A stretch of DNA of 64,000 nucleotides, from NCBI GenBank assembly GCA_038206395.1, contig JBBRAX010000035.1, positions 13,380-77,379 on the forward strand, in the 5' to 3' direction. The stretch comes from JAGSPQ01 sp038206395 (GTDB lineage Bacteria > Myxococcota > Myxococcia > Myxococcales > Myxococcaceae). A program made the position numbers and the translations under genes. Shown one piece after another: positions 27,240 to 35,786 of the stretch (within the stretch, counting starts at the first letter, position 1; every line of letters begins with the position of its first letter). The notes under the pieces are model-generated. The model saw only the letters and a list, made by a program, of their open reading frames with translations. It made no database searches and was not told the DNA's origin.

Positions 27240-27428
27240 ATGAAAGCTCTCACGTTATGCGTGGCGCTGTGCCTGGTGGCGGGCTGCAAAGACCGCGTGG
27301 CTGTTTCGATGGCGCCTGACGCGGCGGCGCCAGTGACGGCGGCGCCGCTTCCCGAGCCGAACCCGCTCTCGGGCGAGCCGCTCAAGTATCGCCCTCAGCA
27401 GAAGCGCGTCGTCGTCGAGCCCAAATAG
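27240..27428 (+). CDS. Tiny lipoprotein
   Basis: 62 residues: MKALTLCVALCLVAGC is a lipoprotein signal, followed by a Pro/Ala-rich tether and a basic end (KYRPQQKRVVVEPK). It is 27 bp after the caspase gene in the same direction and so may belong to that operon. A small outer- or inner-membrane tether; no family known. Confidence 0.6.
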   Translation: MKALTLCVALCLVAGCKDRVAVSMAPDAAAPVTAAPLPEPNPLSGEPLKYRPQQKRVVVEPK

Positions 27429-27440
27429 CCTGCTGGGCGA

Positions 27441-28436
27441 TCAGAACCAGGTCTTCAGGTCCATGCCCGTGTACAGCGACGCGACCTGATCTCCGTACCC
27501 ATTGAAGGGCAGCGTCTTGCGGCGGGTGAGCTCGCCGATGCGGCGCTCGGAGGCCTGGCTCCACCGGGGGTGCGGCACGTCGGGGTTCACGTTCGCGTAG
27601 AAGCCGTACTCACCCGGAGCCGCCTGGTTCCACGTCGTCGGCGGCAGCTCGCGCACGAGCTCAATCTTCACGATGCTCTTGATGCCCTTGAAGCCGTACT
27701 TCCAGGGGGTGACGAGGCGAAGGGGCGCTCCGTTTTGATTGGGCAGGGACTTGCCGTAGAGGCCGACCGCCATCAGCGTCAGCGGGTGCATCGCCTCGTC
27801 GAGCCGCAGGCCTTCGACGTACGGCCAGTCGAGCGTGCGCTGCTTCTGGCCGGGCATCTGCTCGGTGTCGTAGAGCGTGGTGAAGGCGACGAACTTCGCG
27901 GCTGAGGTGGGCTCGACCTGCTTCAGCAACGCAGACAGCGGGAAGCCGAGCCAGGGGATGACCATCGACCAGGCCTCGACGCAGCGCATCCGGTAGATGC
28001 GCTCTTCGAGGTCGACGGACTTGATCAGCGCGTCGAGGTCGATGCGGCGGGGTTGGTCGACCTCGCCGGCGATCTCGACCGTCCACGGGCGCGGGCGCAG
28101 CGTGTGCGCGTTCTGGGCCGGATCACCCTTGTCGAGGCCGAACTCGTAGAAGTTGTTGTAGGTCGAGACATCGTCCAGCGGCGTCAGCGCTTCGTCGACC
28201 ACGTACTCGCCCTTCTTCGCGATGGTCAGCGGCGCCGCGGGCTGCTGCCCGGGAACCGCGACGTCCGGCGGCGGCTTCACCTTCGACTTGCCCGAGCCGG
28301 TGAGCGCGAGGACTCCACCGCCGATCGCCGCGGTGGTGGCGGCGAAGAGCCCGGCCGATTTGATGAACTCGCGGCGGCGCAGGTACAGCGCTTCGGGCGT
28401 GACTTCAGAGTCTCTCGGCGGCTTCACGGGCTCCAT
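27441..28436 (-). CDS. msrP: Protein-methionine-sulfoxide reductase catalytic subunit, molybdopterin type
   Basis: 331 residues. A Tat signal with twin arginine (LRRREFIKSAGLF) precedes the sulfite-oxidase-type molybdopterin domain with RMRCVEAWSMVIPWLGFPL, whose Cys is the Mo ligand. The YGFKGIKSIVKIELV and QAAPGEYGFYANVNP blocks are typical of MsrP/YedY. It repairs oxidised periplasmic methionines. The usual membrane heme partner MsrQ is not next to it: the downstream gene is a methyltransferase. Confidence 0.94.
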   Translation of the reverse strand: MEPVKPPRDSEVTPEALYLRRREFIKSAGLFAATTAAIGGGVLALTGSGKSKVKPPPDVAVPGQQPAAPLTIAKKGEYVVDEALTPLDDVSTYNNFYEFGLDKGDPAQNAHTLRPRPWTVEIAGEVDQPRRIDLDALIKSVDLEERIYRMRCVEAWSMVIPWLGFPLSALLKQVEPTSAAKFVAFTTLYDTEQMPGQKQRTLDWPYVEGLRLDEAMHPLTLMAVGLYGKSLPNQNGAPLRLVTPWKYGFKGIKSIVKIELVRELPPTTWNQAAPGEYGFYANVNPDVPHPRWSQASERRIGELTRRKTLPFNGYGDQVASLYTGMDLKTWF

Positions 28437-28439
28437 ACG

Positions 28440-29069
28440 CTAACGGGGCTCGCCAGGTTTCGTGCCTGCGATCACGACCTGCAGAGCGTCGGTCTCTTCA
28501 TGAGGGCGCAAGAGGAAGTCGCCGTAACGTTCGCGCGCTTCGAGGCCCACCCGGCCCAGCGTCAAGTCGACCTCGTTGGGGCTGAAGGCGCGGCGGCGAA
28601 GGCGACGGGCAGACTGGCCTCCCCTCTCGCGCATGTGGGCGGCAAAGGCGGGGCGGCCCAATGGCTGGGGATTGGTGTCGGAGTCGCTGCGAAGATCGAA
28701 AGCGAAAACGCCGTCGTCGCCGAGGTGGAACCGCACGGTCGCCAGCGCGGCGTCGAGCTCGTCCGGGCCGCCCATCAGGCCGAGCGCGTTCTGCGGAGCG
28801 ACCACCAGCCCGAACTTCTCGTCGAGCCGTACGGTGCGCAGATCCGCGTGCACCAGCTTCACGTCGGCAGCTTCGGGCCGCTTCTCGCCGGCCGTGGCGT
28901 GCATGCGCGGCGAGGGTTCCACTGCCACCACCCGGTGGCCGCGGTTGGCGATGGCAAAGGCAACGCGGCCATCGCCGCTGCCCAGCACGAGCACGGGCAT
29001 GGCCTGTTTGCCCGCCTGACGGACGTAGAAGGCACTGGCGAGATCGAGGCCTACCAACGACAAGGGCAT
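28440..29069 (-). CDS. Class I SAM-dependent methyltransferase
   Basis: 209 residues from ATG 29069 (or 213 from 29081). Motif I is VLVLGSGDGRVAFAIANRGH, then VVAVEPSP (adenosine-binding acidic residue) and VKLVHADLRTV. The rest has a disordered Arg-rich stretch. Substrate unknown. It ends 3 bp before msrP begins and is divergent from the FHA regulator. Confidence 0.82.
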   Translation of the reverse strand: MPLSLVGLDLASAFYVRQAGKQAMPVLVLGSGDGRVAFAIANRGHRVVAVEPSPRMHATAGEKRPEAADVKLVHADLRTVRLDEKFGLVVAPQNALGLMGGPDELDAALATVRFHLGDDGVFAFDLRSDSDTNPQPLGRPAFAAHMRERGGQSARRLRRRAFSPNEVDLTLGRVGLEARERYGDFLLRPHEETDALQVVIAGTKPGEPR

Positions 29070-29110
29070 GACGCGCCCCACACTACCCCCTACAATCCAG
29101 CGCTGCTTCC

Positions 29111-30478
29111 ATGACGACCCCCGCCAATCCCCGAGGTGGCATTCCCCAACGCACCGTGCTGGGGCTGCGCGCGAAGATCGACGGCATCGCGTCGCAAGAG
29201 TTTCACCTGGTGCTGATCAACACGGACTCGAAGGGCCAGAGCTTCCCGATGGGGAAGCTGCTGAAAATCGGCAAGGCGCCCGAGAACGACATCGTGCTGG
29301 ATCACCCGACGGTGAGCCGGAACCACGCAGTGCTGAGCCGCCACGGCGAACAGTTTCTGGTGCAGGACCAGGGCAGCACCAACGGCACGTTCATCGAGGG
29401 CGCGCAGATTCGCGAGGGGTACCTGAAGCCCGGCGCGATGCTGGAGATCGGCGATGTGCAGCTGCGCTTCCAACCGAGCCTCAAGGCGCTGGATGTCTCT
29501 CCGCTGCAGGAAGATCGCCTGGTCGACCTGGTCGGCAAGTCGACGCCGATGCGACAGATTTTCGCGTTGATCAAGCGCATCGCTCCGACGGAATCGACGC
29601 TGCTGCTGATTGGCGAGACGGGCTGCGGCAAGGGCGCTGCATCGAAGACGATTCACAAGCTGTCGACGCGGGCGCAGGGCCCTTTCGTGGTGTTCGACTG
29701 CGCGTCGGTGCCTGATCAGCTGATCGAGTCCGAGCTGTTCGGCCACGAGAAGGGCTCTTTCACCGGCGCGGTGAGCCAGCGAAAGGGGTTCCTCGAAGCG
29801 GCCGACGGCGGCACGCTGTTCATTGACGAGATCGACGACCTGTCGCTGGAGCTGCAGCCGAAGCTCCTGCGCGCGCTGGAAGATCGCGAGTTCCGCCGGG
29901 TCGGCTCTTCCAGCGCGGGGATCAAGTTCGACACGCGCGTGATCGCGGCGAGCAAGAAAGACCTGTGGGAAGAGGTGCAGAAGGGCCGCTTCCGTGAAGA
30001 CCTCTACTTCCGGCTGTCGGTGTTCACCGTCGCCCTGCCGCCGCTGCGCGATCGCAAGGAAGACATTCCCTTGCTGGTCGACACCTGGGCCGCGGTGCCG
30101 CTGTGGGAGAAGTTGCCCGAGGCCGAGCGGCAGAAGGTGCTGGGCCACACCTGGCCTGGCAACGTGCGTGAGCTGCGGAACTTCGTCGAGCGCCGGAAGT
30201 ACATGGCCGACATGCCTGAGCTGGCGATGGACGCGTTCCTTCGCGACTACTCGGGGCCCGAGAAGGTCGAGGGCGAGCAGCTGCCGGTGAAGTACGCGGG
30301 TCCCTTCAAGGACTGCAAAGACGAGCTGGTGCGCGGGTTCGAGCGCGAGTACCTGACCCGGCTGCTGTCGAAGTCACAGGGAAACATCGCCCGGGCGGCG
30401 CGCGACGCGGGGCTCGATCGCAAGCACCTGTACTCGCTGCTTCACAAGTACCAGCTGGTGAAGAGCAGCGAAGAATAG
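29111..30478 (+). CDS. FHA-domain sigma54 activator
   Basis: 455 residues. An N-terminal FHA domain (about 45-120) has GKAPENDIVLDHPTVSRNHA and QGSTNGTFI, which bind phosphothreonine. The AAA+ domain (about 138-370) shows Walker A GETGCGKG (168-175), GSFTGA, FIDEIDDL and RFREDLYFRLSV. A Fis-type helix-turn-helix (NIARAARDAGLDRKHLYSLL) closes it. The FHA front end ties sigma54 control to Ser/Thr kinases, a myxobacterial speciality. Cognate kinase unknown. Confidence 0.93.
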   Translation: MTTPANPRGGIPQRTVLGLRAKIDGIASQEFHLVLINTDSKGQSFPMGKLLKIGKAPENDIVLDHPTVSRNHAVLSRHGEQFLVQDQGSTNGTFIEGAQIREGYLKPGAMLEIGDVQLRFQPSLKALDVSPLQEDRLVDLVGKSTPMRQIFALIKRIAPTESTLLLIGETGCGKGAASKTIHKLSTRAQGPFVVFDCASVPDQLIESELFGHEKGSFTGAVSQRKGFLEAADGGTLFIDEIDDLSLELQPKLLRALEDREFRRVGSSSAGIKFDTRVIAASKKDLWEEVQKGRFREDLYFRLSVFTVALPPLRDRKEDIPLLVDTWAAVPLWEKLPEAERQKVLGHTWPGNVRELRNFVERRKYMADMPELAMDAFLRDYSGPEKVEGEQLPVKYAGPFKDCKDELVRGFEREYLTRLLSKSQGNIARAARDAGLDRKHLYSLLHKYQLVKSSEE

Positions 30479-30523
30479 AAGACCTGCGATATGGGGCTGC
30501 CCCAGGGCCGTTGAGAGGTGGTG

Positions 30524-31015
30524 ATGGACACCGACTGGGCTGCGCAGATTGCCCGCCACGACCACGTGGTGGTGCTCGCGCTGTTGTCGAAGGGGCTGCG
30601 GATTCACGAAGCGCGCGAGCTGGCGCACGACGCGTGGGCCCGCCTGTTCGAGCAGTGGAAGGCGGGCCGGCTCGGAAGGCTCGAGCTGCCGGGCCTGGCG
30701 ATTCGCCAGGCGCTGTTTCTCGCCAGCGATTACCGGCGTCAGCAGCGCCGGCCGAACGTGCAGTGGGACGACGCTCCAGAGGTGTCGGATCCGCACGCGC
30801 AGCCAGACGCCCGGTTGGAGAGCCGTCAGCTGCTGCAGCAGACCGCGCTCGCCGCGGCCGGGCTGTCTCCTCGCGCCCAGCGTGTCTTCACCACCGTGAT
30901 GCAGAACCCGGGAACGGCGCAGGCCGAGTTGGCCGACCGCCTCGGGCTGTCGCTGCAGCGGTTGCGTCAGAGCTTGTGTGAAGTGCGCGCGCGGCTGAAG
31001 GCGGCGATCGAATGA
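30524..31015 (+). CDS. ECF-like sigma factor (second pair)
   Basis: 163 residues from ATG 30524 (two GTG alternatives just before). Region 2 is weak (VVVLALLSKGLRIHEARELAHDAWARLFEQW) but region 4 is recognisable (LSPRAQRVFTTVMQNPGTAQAELADRLGLS). It overlaps by 4 bp a short HxxxCxxC anti-sigma, which supports the call. It is unlike the 24335 sigma factor and probably serves another regulon. Confidence 0.75.
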   Translation: MDTDWAAQIARHDHVVVLALLSKGLRIHEARELAHDAWARLFEQWKAGRLGRLELPGLAIRQALFLASDYRRQQRRPNVQWDDAPEVSDPHAQPDARLESRQLLQQTALAAAGLSPRAQRVFTTVMQNPGTAQAELADRLGLSLQRLRQSLCEVRARLKAAIE

Positions 31016-31377
31016 GCGCGCATGTGTCGGTCTTCGACTTGAAGCGTTTCGCCGAGGCGCGGCTGGGCGATGACGAGCTTCCGTCTTTCGAGCAGCACCT
31101 GGCGGCGTGTGCGAGCTGCGCGGGAAAGCTGCAGGCGGCGGCGACGCGCGAGCTGAAGGTGCGCGGGCTCGACGGGTTGTTGGAGTCGCCGTCGCGGCCG
31201 ATGGCGGCGGTGCTGTTGGCGATCGCGGCGTCGGTGTTCTTCGCGCTGTCGCTGGGCACGCAGGGCGGGTCGGCGCGGCTTCACCCGGGTCCGGCGTTCA
31301 GCAGCTCGTACGACGCGGGCATCGCGGACGGCGGCGAGACGAACCTGGCGTTGATGGACGCCGGCCCGAATCACTGA
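31012..31377 (+). CDS. Short zinc anti-sigma factor
   Basis: 121 residues: HxxxCxxC at H29, C33, C36 (QHLAACASC), one membrane helix (64-82) and a 39-residue periplasmic tail rich in Asp/Gly without a domain. It would sequester the preceding sigma factor at the inner membrane. Its end overlaps the TetR gene by 7 bp on the other strand. Confidence 0.82.
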   Translation: MSAHVSVFDLKRFAEARLGDDELPSFEQHLAACASCAGKLQAAATRELKVRGLDGLLESPSRPMAAVLLAIAASVFFALSLGTQGGSARLHPGPAFSSSYDAGIADGGETNLALMDAGPNH

Positions 31378-31991
31378 CGGTGGGCGCGCAGGAAGCGCTT
31401 CACGTGGTCGTCGAGGAAGGCGTCGAGATCCAGCGGACGGCACTTCGCACCGTACAGCCCATCTTGATGCAGCAGCCCCAGCACCAGCGGTGACATCAGG
31501 GCGAGCGCGGCGTGGCGCCCATTGCACGGCGCGAGGTCCTTCTTCTCGACGTGCCCTGCGATGCGGGCCTCGGCCGATTGCAGCACGGGCTCGAGGATCT
31601 CCATCACGTAGGCGGGCCCGAGCGCGTGGTGGCCGAGGCCGGCCTGAAGCCCGAGCAGGTGAATCGCGCCGACGCCTTGCTTCCAGCCGAAGGCGACGCA
31701 CTGCAGCAGCCAGCGCAACGACTCTTCAACGTCGTCGATGGGCATCGTCGCGGCGGCCTGGATGAACATCTCGCCTTGGGTGCGCAGGTGTTTGAGGACC
31801 TCGTGGATCAACGCCTCGCGCGACTGAAAGTAGTGGCGCAGCGTCGGCGGGGTGACCTTCGAGGCCACCGCGAGCTCGCGAAAACTCGACGACGCTCCGT
31901 TGGGGCGCACCAGGTGCTTCGTCAGGCGCTTCAGCAGCGCCTGCCGGGTCTTCTCATACCCCGGGTTTCGTTGTCCGGCAGCTCTCGGCAT
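31371..31991 (-). CDS. TetR-family repressor
   Basis: 206 residues from ATG 31991. An N-terminal helix-turn-helix (FRELAVASKVTPPTLRHYFQSREALIHEVL) is typical TetR, with a helical ligand-binding domain after. It is divergent from a Rieske oxygenase with a 42-bp gap containing an imperfect palindrome, so it very likely controls that gene in response to the substrate or a related lipid. Confidence 0.88.
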   Translation of the reverse strand: MPRAAGQRNPGYEKTRQALLKRLTKHLVRPNGASSSFRELAVASKVTPPTLRHYFQSREALIHEVLKHLRTQGEMFIQAAATMPIDDVEESLRWLLQCVAFGWKQGVGAIHLLGLQAGLGHHALGPAYVMEILEPVLQSAEARIAGHVEKKDLAPCNGRHAALALMSPLVLGLLHQDGLYGAKCRPLDLDAFLDDHVKRFLRAHRQ

Positions 31992-32006
31992 TGCGTGGCT
32001 GATTAA

Positions 32007-32022
32007 TATCTCACTTGGGATA
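32007..32022. promoter_or_regulatory. Candidate TetR operator
   Basis: TATCTCACTTGGGATA: arms TATCTCA and TGGGATA pair at 6 of 7 positions. It sits in the 42-bp gap between the divergent TetR and oxygenase starts, where a repressor would block both. Confidence 0.5.
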
Positions 32023-32033
32023 CAGTTCGCACC

Positions 32034-33026
32034 ATGTTCGACGGATTCGCAAACGTGTGGTCGCCGGTGCTGGTCGCAAAGACGCTCAAGCGCAAGCCGT
32101 TGGCGGTGACGCTGGCCGGCGAGAAGCTGGTGCTCTTCCGCAGCAACGGAAAGGTCAGCGCACTGCTCGACCAGTGTCCGCATCGCGGCGCGCAGCTGTC
32201 GTTGGGCACGGTGACGGCGGAAGGCTGTTTGAAGTGCCCGTTTCACGAGTGGCAGTTCGGGGCGGACGGCGGCGTGAAGCACGTGCCGCTGAACCCCGAC
32301 GCGAAGCGCGATCGCCTGTTCGCTTCGCGCTTCGAGGCGAGGGAGCTCGGAGGTCTGATCTGGATCTACACCGCGCCGGGTGCGGCGCCGTCTGAGCCGG
32401 TGGCTCCCGATGGGCTGACGAGGCCGGATCTTCAGAAGGTGTACCTGCAGCTCGAGTGGAACTGCCACTGGACGCGGGCGATGGAGAACATGCTCGACGC
32501 ACCGCACGTGCCGTACGTGCACCGGACGACGATCGGCCGCCCGTCGCAGAAGCGGATCAAAGCAGCCTCGAGGATGGTGGTGGTCTGGGAGCCGACCGCG
32601 CACGGGGGTCACTCGACGATGGACATCGACGAGAGCAACACGAGCGCGTCCCTCGATTTCTACATGCCGAACATGATGTCGCTGAACGTGCCGATTCCGA
32701 ACCAGACGTTTCGCATCCAGGCGATCTGCGTGCCAGTGGGGCCGAAGCAGACGCGGATGATCATCGTCGGCGCGCGCAGCTTCGCGAAGGCGGCGGTGCT
32801 TAACCCGCTGTTCAACTACGCGAACCGGTACATCGCCGAGCAGGATCGCGCGATCGTCGAAGGCTCTTTTCCGGTGCAGGTGCCGCCGGCGGGTGAAGAG
32901 CTCAGCGTCGCGACGGACCGCGTGACCCTGCAGTTCCGGAAATACTTCTACGAGCAGCTGGCTAGTGGATCTGCTCAGCGATCGAAAAGATTGGCAGATA
33001 CATCGCCACCACCAGCAGCGCAGTGA
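32034..33026 (+). CDS. Rieske non-heme iron oxygenase
   Basis: 330 residues. The Rieske [2Fe-2S] site is C48-P-H50 and C68-PF-H71. The catalytic iron site is the ENMLDAPHVPYVH block with the usual His pair and a later acidic residue (EQDRAIVE). Closest in style to single-component ring or lipid hydroxylases that need a separate reductase, which is not nearby. The last 22 residues (SGSAQRSKR...) look non-homologous and overlap the convergent membrane gene by 65 bp. Confidence 0.9.
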   Translation: MFDGFANVWSPVLVAKTLKRKPLAVTLAGEKLVLFRSNGKVSALLDQCPHRGAQLSLGTVTAEGCLKCPFHEWQFGADGGVKHVPLNPDAKRDRLFASRFEARELGGLIWIYTAPGAAPSEPVAPDGLTRPDLQKVYLQLEWNCHWTRAMENMLDAPHVPYVHRTTIGRPSQKRIKAASRMVVVWEPTAHGGHSTMDIDESNTSASLDFYMPNMMSLNVPIPNQTFRIQAICVPVGPKQTRMIIVGARSFAKAAVLNPLFNYANRYIAEQDRAIVEGSFPVQVPPAGEELSVATDRVTLQFRKYFYEQLASGSAQRSKRLADTSPPPAAQ

Positions 33027-33330
33027 AGCCCAGCGACAGCACCAGCGCCGCGCCAATCAACAGGCGCCGCCGGGCCAACGTGTGCTTCTGACTCAGGGCG
33101 TGGAAGACGACCGACGCCGGGTTCAGGCCCAGCATCAGCGGAAACCAGGTCGTCAGCGCCAGCTGCGTCAGATCTGAGAGCTCGCCGCCGGAGTCGGCGA
33201 ACATCTTTGCGAACTGCGGCCCGGCGAGAAACGGCCACTGAAGACAAAAGAGCGTGGCGAGGCCGACCGCACCGACGGCCAGCCAGTCGAAGATCGTCAG
33301 GTCCTTCAGCGGGTTCTCGGGGTCTTTCAT
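32962..33330 (-). CDS. Small inner-membrane protein
   Basis: 122 residues from ATG 33330, which overlaps the upstream gene stop (ATGA). Three hydrophobic segments (WLAVGAVGLATLFCLQWPFL, LTTWFPLMLGLNPASVVF, LLIGAALVLSLGFTALLVV) and a short cytoplasmic head. No family recognised. Its 3' end is antisense to the oxygenase gene end. Confidence 0.65.
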   Translation of the reverse strand: MKDPENPLKDLTIFDWLAVGAVGLATLFCLQWPFLAGPQFAKMFADSGGELSDLTQLALTTWFPLMLGLNPASVVFHALSQKHTLARRRLLIGAALVLSLGFTALLVVAMYLPIFSIAEQIH

Positions 33331-34370
33331 GTTCCGGTCTGCAGCCAGTTCAACATCTGAAGCCGCTTTCTTCCCCGCAGACTCGTGCGAGGGCGGCCGT
33401 ACTCGAGGTCCCAGGTGCAGCGCAGCTTGTCGCCGGCAGCCTTCAACCACTGCGGCACCTCGTCTGCTTCGCAGGTGCCGAGCTTCAACAGGTCGATGGG
33501 CTCACCCCTTCCTCCGAACCGCGTGCCAAGAAAGTCGCGCACTTCCGGGTCGACCCGGCTGACCTGGCACCAGAACCACGACGGCTGGCGGCTGTCGATG
33601 TGCAGCCGGCCCTGAGACTGGGGCACACCATTCACGTTCTGCACGTCGGACGCGAGGAAGAGGTCGAACCAGAAATGCTTGAGGGCGCCGAAGCCGCGGC
33701 GGGCGGCGAAGTCGAGCGCCGGTGAGCTCGAGTTCCGTTCTTCGACGAGCGCGTCGACGCGCGCAACCAACTGGGTCATCGACGGGGTGGGCGAGGCGAA
33801 CCTCTTCAGCTCGAGCAGCAGGTCGAGGCTGCGTCCCTTGTCCTGCGCCGCGCGTTCGAAGTGCGGCATCAGCGCATCTACGGAAGCTTCTGACGCGTCG
33901 ATCGCGAGCACGGCCAACCAATCCATTCTCATCAACTGGGTCGACACCACGGCGGCGTGCAGCGCTTCGATCACCTTCGGCTCTGCGGCCAGCGCCTCGA
34001 GCTTCGCGCGCTTCTGCTTGCTGCCCCAAGCGTAGGTGGTGTCGAGGGACAGCAGCCGGAACATCGCCTGCTCCCAGGCGAGGGCCAGGTCATCCGCGCC
34101 CGAGAGATAGACGCGAAGAAAAATGGCCGAGGGTCCGGGCACCGACGCGAGCCTCTCGACCAGCGCGCGAACGATCGGCGCAGCCAGCTTCTTGCTGTGC
34201 CGGGCGACTGACCACACGGAACGCGCGTCGCCGAGTTGATCGCCCACTACCTTTGCCACCAGCTCGACGTCGACGCCGGGCGGCAGGGCCTTCAGCGCCT
34301 TCGCGCGGTCTCTGGAGTCGGCGCTGGCCAGCAACGCGTTCGCCTGCTCGGCGGTGAGCCGCTTGGCCAC
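33327..34370 (-). CDS. Helical-repeat protein of unknown function
   Basis: 347 residues from GTG 34370, five bases after the asnS stop. Mostly alpha-helical with HEAT-like spacing (AKALKALPPGVDVELVAKVV, PIVRALVERLASVPG). The last 100 residues contain a Trp-rich region (PSWFWCQVSRVDPEVRDFLG) and end with a basic stretch. Adjacent to asnS but no link to translation is evident. I do not recognise the family. Confidence 0.6.
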   Translation of the reverse strand: MAKRLTAEQANALLASADSRDRAKALKALPPGVDVELVAKVVGDQLGDARSVWSVARHSKKLAAPIVRALVERLASVPGPSAIFLRVYLSGADDLALAWEQAMFRLLSLDTTYAWGSKQKRAKLEALAAEPKVIEALHAAVVSTQLMRMDWLAVLAIDASEASVDALMPHFERAAQDKGRSLDLLLELKRFASPTPSMTQLVARVDALVEERNSSSPALDFAARRGFGALKHFWFDLFLASDVQNVNGVPQSQGRLHIDSRQPSWFWCQVSRVDPEVRDFLGTRFGGRGEPIDLLKLGTCEADEVPQWLKAAGDKLRCTWDLEYGRPRTSLRGRKRLQMLNWLQTGT

Positions 34371-34374
34371 GTGC

Positions 34375-35772
34375 CTAGAACTCGGCGAGTCCGGGGGCGC
34401 GGGGGTACGGAATGGCGTCGCGGATGTTGGCAAGGGCGCAGACGTAGACGACGAGCCGTTCGAACCCGAGGCCGAAGCCGGCGTGCGGCACCGAGCCGTA
34501 GCGGCGCAGGTCGCGGTACCACTGGTAGTGCGCCGGGTTGAGCTTGAACTGGGCCATGCGCTGGTCGAGCACGCTCAAGCGTTCTTCACGCTGCGAGCCG
34601 CCGATGATTTCGCCAATGCCAGGGGCCAGCACGTCCATCGCGGCGACCGTCTTCCCGTCGTCATTGAGCCGCATGTAGAAGGCCTTCATCGCCTCGGGGT
34701 AGTTCATCACCACCACCGGCCGGCCCACGTGCTTCTCGACCAGGTACCGCTCGTGCTCGGTCTGCAGGTCGGTGCCCCACTTCACCTGGAAGTCGAACTT
34801 CTGCCCCGACTTCTCGAGAATCGAGATCGCGTCCGTGTACTCGATGCGTTCGAAAGACGAGTTGATGAACGCCTCGAGCCGGGTGATCGCCGCCTTGTCG
34901 TGGCGTTCGACGAAGAACTTCATGTCGTCGGCGCGTTCGTCGAGCACCGCCTTGAAGACGTACTTCAAGAACTCTTCGGCCAGCGTCGCGTCGGCGTTCA
35001 AGTCAGCGAAAGCAATCTCGGGCTCGATCATCCAGAACTCGGCGAGGTGCCGGGTGGTGTTCGAGTTCTCGGCGCGGAACGTCGGGCCGAACGTGTAGAC
35101 CTTCGACATCGCGAGGCAGTACGCCTCGACGTTGAGCTGGCCCGACACGGTGAGGAAGGTCTCTTTCCCGAAGAAGTCCTTCTTCCAGTCGACAGCGCCC
35201 TTGTCGTCGCGGGGCAGGTTCGAGATGTCGAGCGTCGAGACGCGGAACATCTGGCCCGCGCCTTCCGCATCACTCGCGGTCACGATGGGCGTGTTCACCC
35301 AGATGAAGCCGTTGGTGTGGAAGAAGCGGTGAATCGCCTGCGCCATGCAGTTGCGGACGCGGGCGACGGCGCCGAACGTGTTGGTGCGCGGACGAAGGTG
35401 GGCGACCTCGCGAAGGAACTCCAGCGAGTGCTGCTTCGGCTGCACCGGGTACGTGTCGGGGTCGTCGACCAGGCCGACCACCTTCACGTCGGTGGCCTGG
35501 ATCTCGACGCTCTGGCCCTTGCCCTGTGACTGAACCAGCGTGCCGGTGCAGATGACCGAGCAGCCCGTGTTCAGCTTCGCGACTTCGTTCGCGTAGTTCG
35601 GCAGCGTGTTCGGAGCGACGACCTGCAACGAGTCGAAGGTCGAGCCGTCGTTGACCGCGAGAAAGCTGATGCCGGCCTTCGAGTCACGCTTGGTGCGAAT
35701 CCAGCCCTGCACCGTGACTTCGGAACCGACCGCCGCCTGGCCGGTGAGGGCTTGTTTGGTCGAGATGAGCAT
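34375..35772 (-). CDS. asnS: Asparaginyl-tRNA synthetase
   Basis: 465 residues, standard length. An OB-fold anticodon domain (VTVQGWIRTKRDSKAGISFL) and class II catalytic motifs: motif 2 TFRAENSNTTRHLAEFWMIEPE, motif 3 GFGLGFERLVVYV. It follows the big TPR gene by 14 bp on the same strand, so the two are probably co-transcribed. Confidence 0.97.
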   Translation of the reverse strand: MLISTKQALTGQAAVGSEVTVQGWIRTKRDSKAGISFLAVNDGSTFDSLQVVAPNTLPNYANEVAKLNTGCSVICTGTLVQSQGKGQSVEIQATDVKVVGLVDDPDTYPVQPKQHSLEFLREVAHLRPRTNTFGAVARVRNCMAQAIHRFFHTNGFIWVNTPIVTASDAEGAGQMFRVSTLDISNLPRDDKGAVDWKKDFFGKETFLTVSGQLNVEAYCLAMSKVYTFGPTFRAENSNTTRHLAEFWMIEPEIAFADLNADATLAEEFLKYVFKAVLDERADDMKFFVERHDKAAITRLEAFINSSFERIEYTDAISILEKSGQKFDFQVKWGTDLQTEHERYLVEKHVGRPVVVMNYPEAMKAFYMRLNDDGKTVAAMDVLAPGIGEIIGGSQREERLSVLDQRMAQFKLNPAHYQWYRDLRRYGSVPHAGFGLGFERLVVYVCALANIRDAIPYPRAPGLAEF

Positions 35773-35786
35773 GGGGCGGCGTCCTA

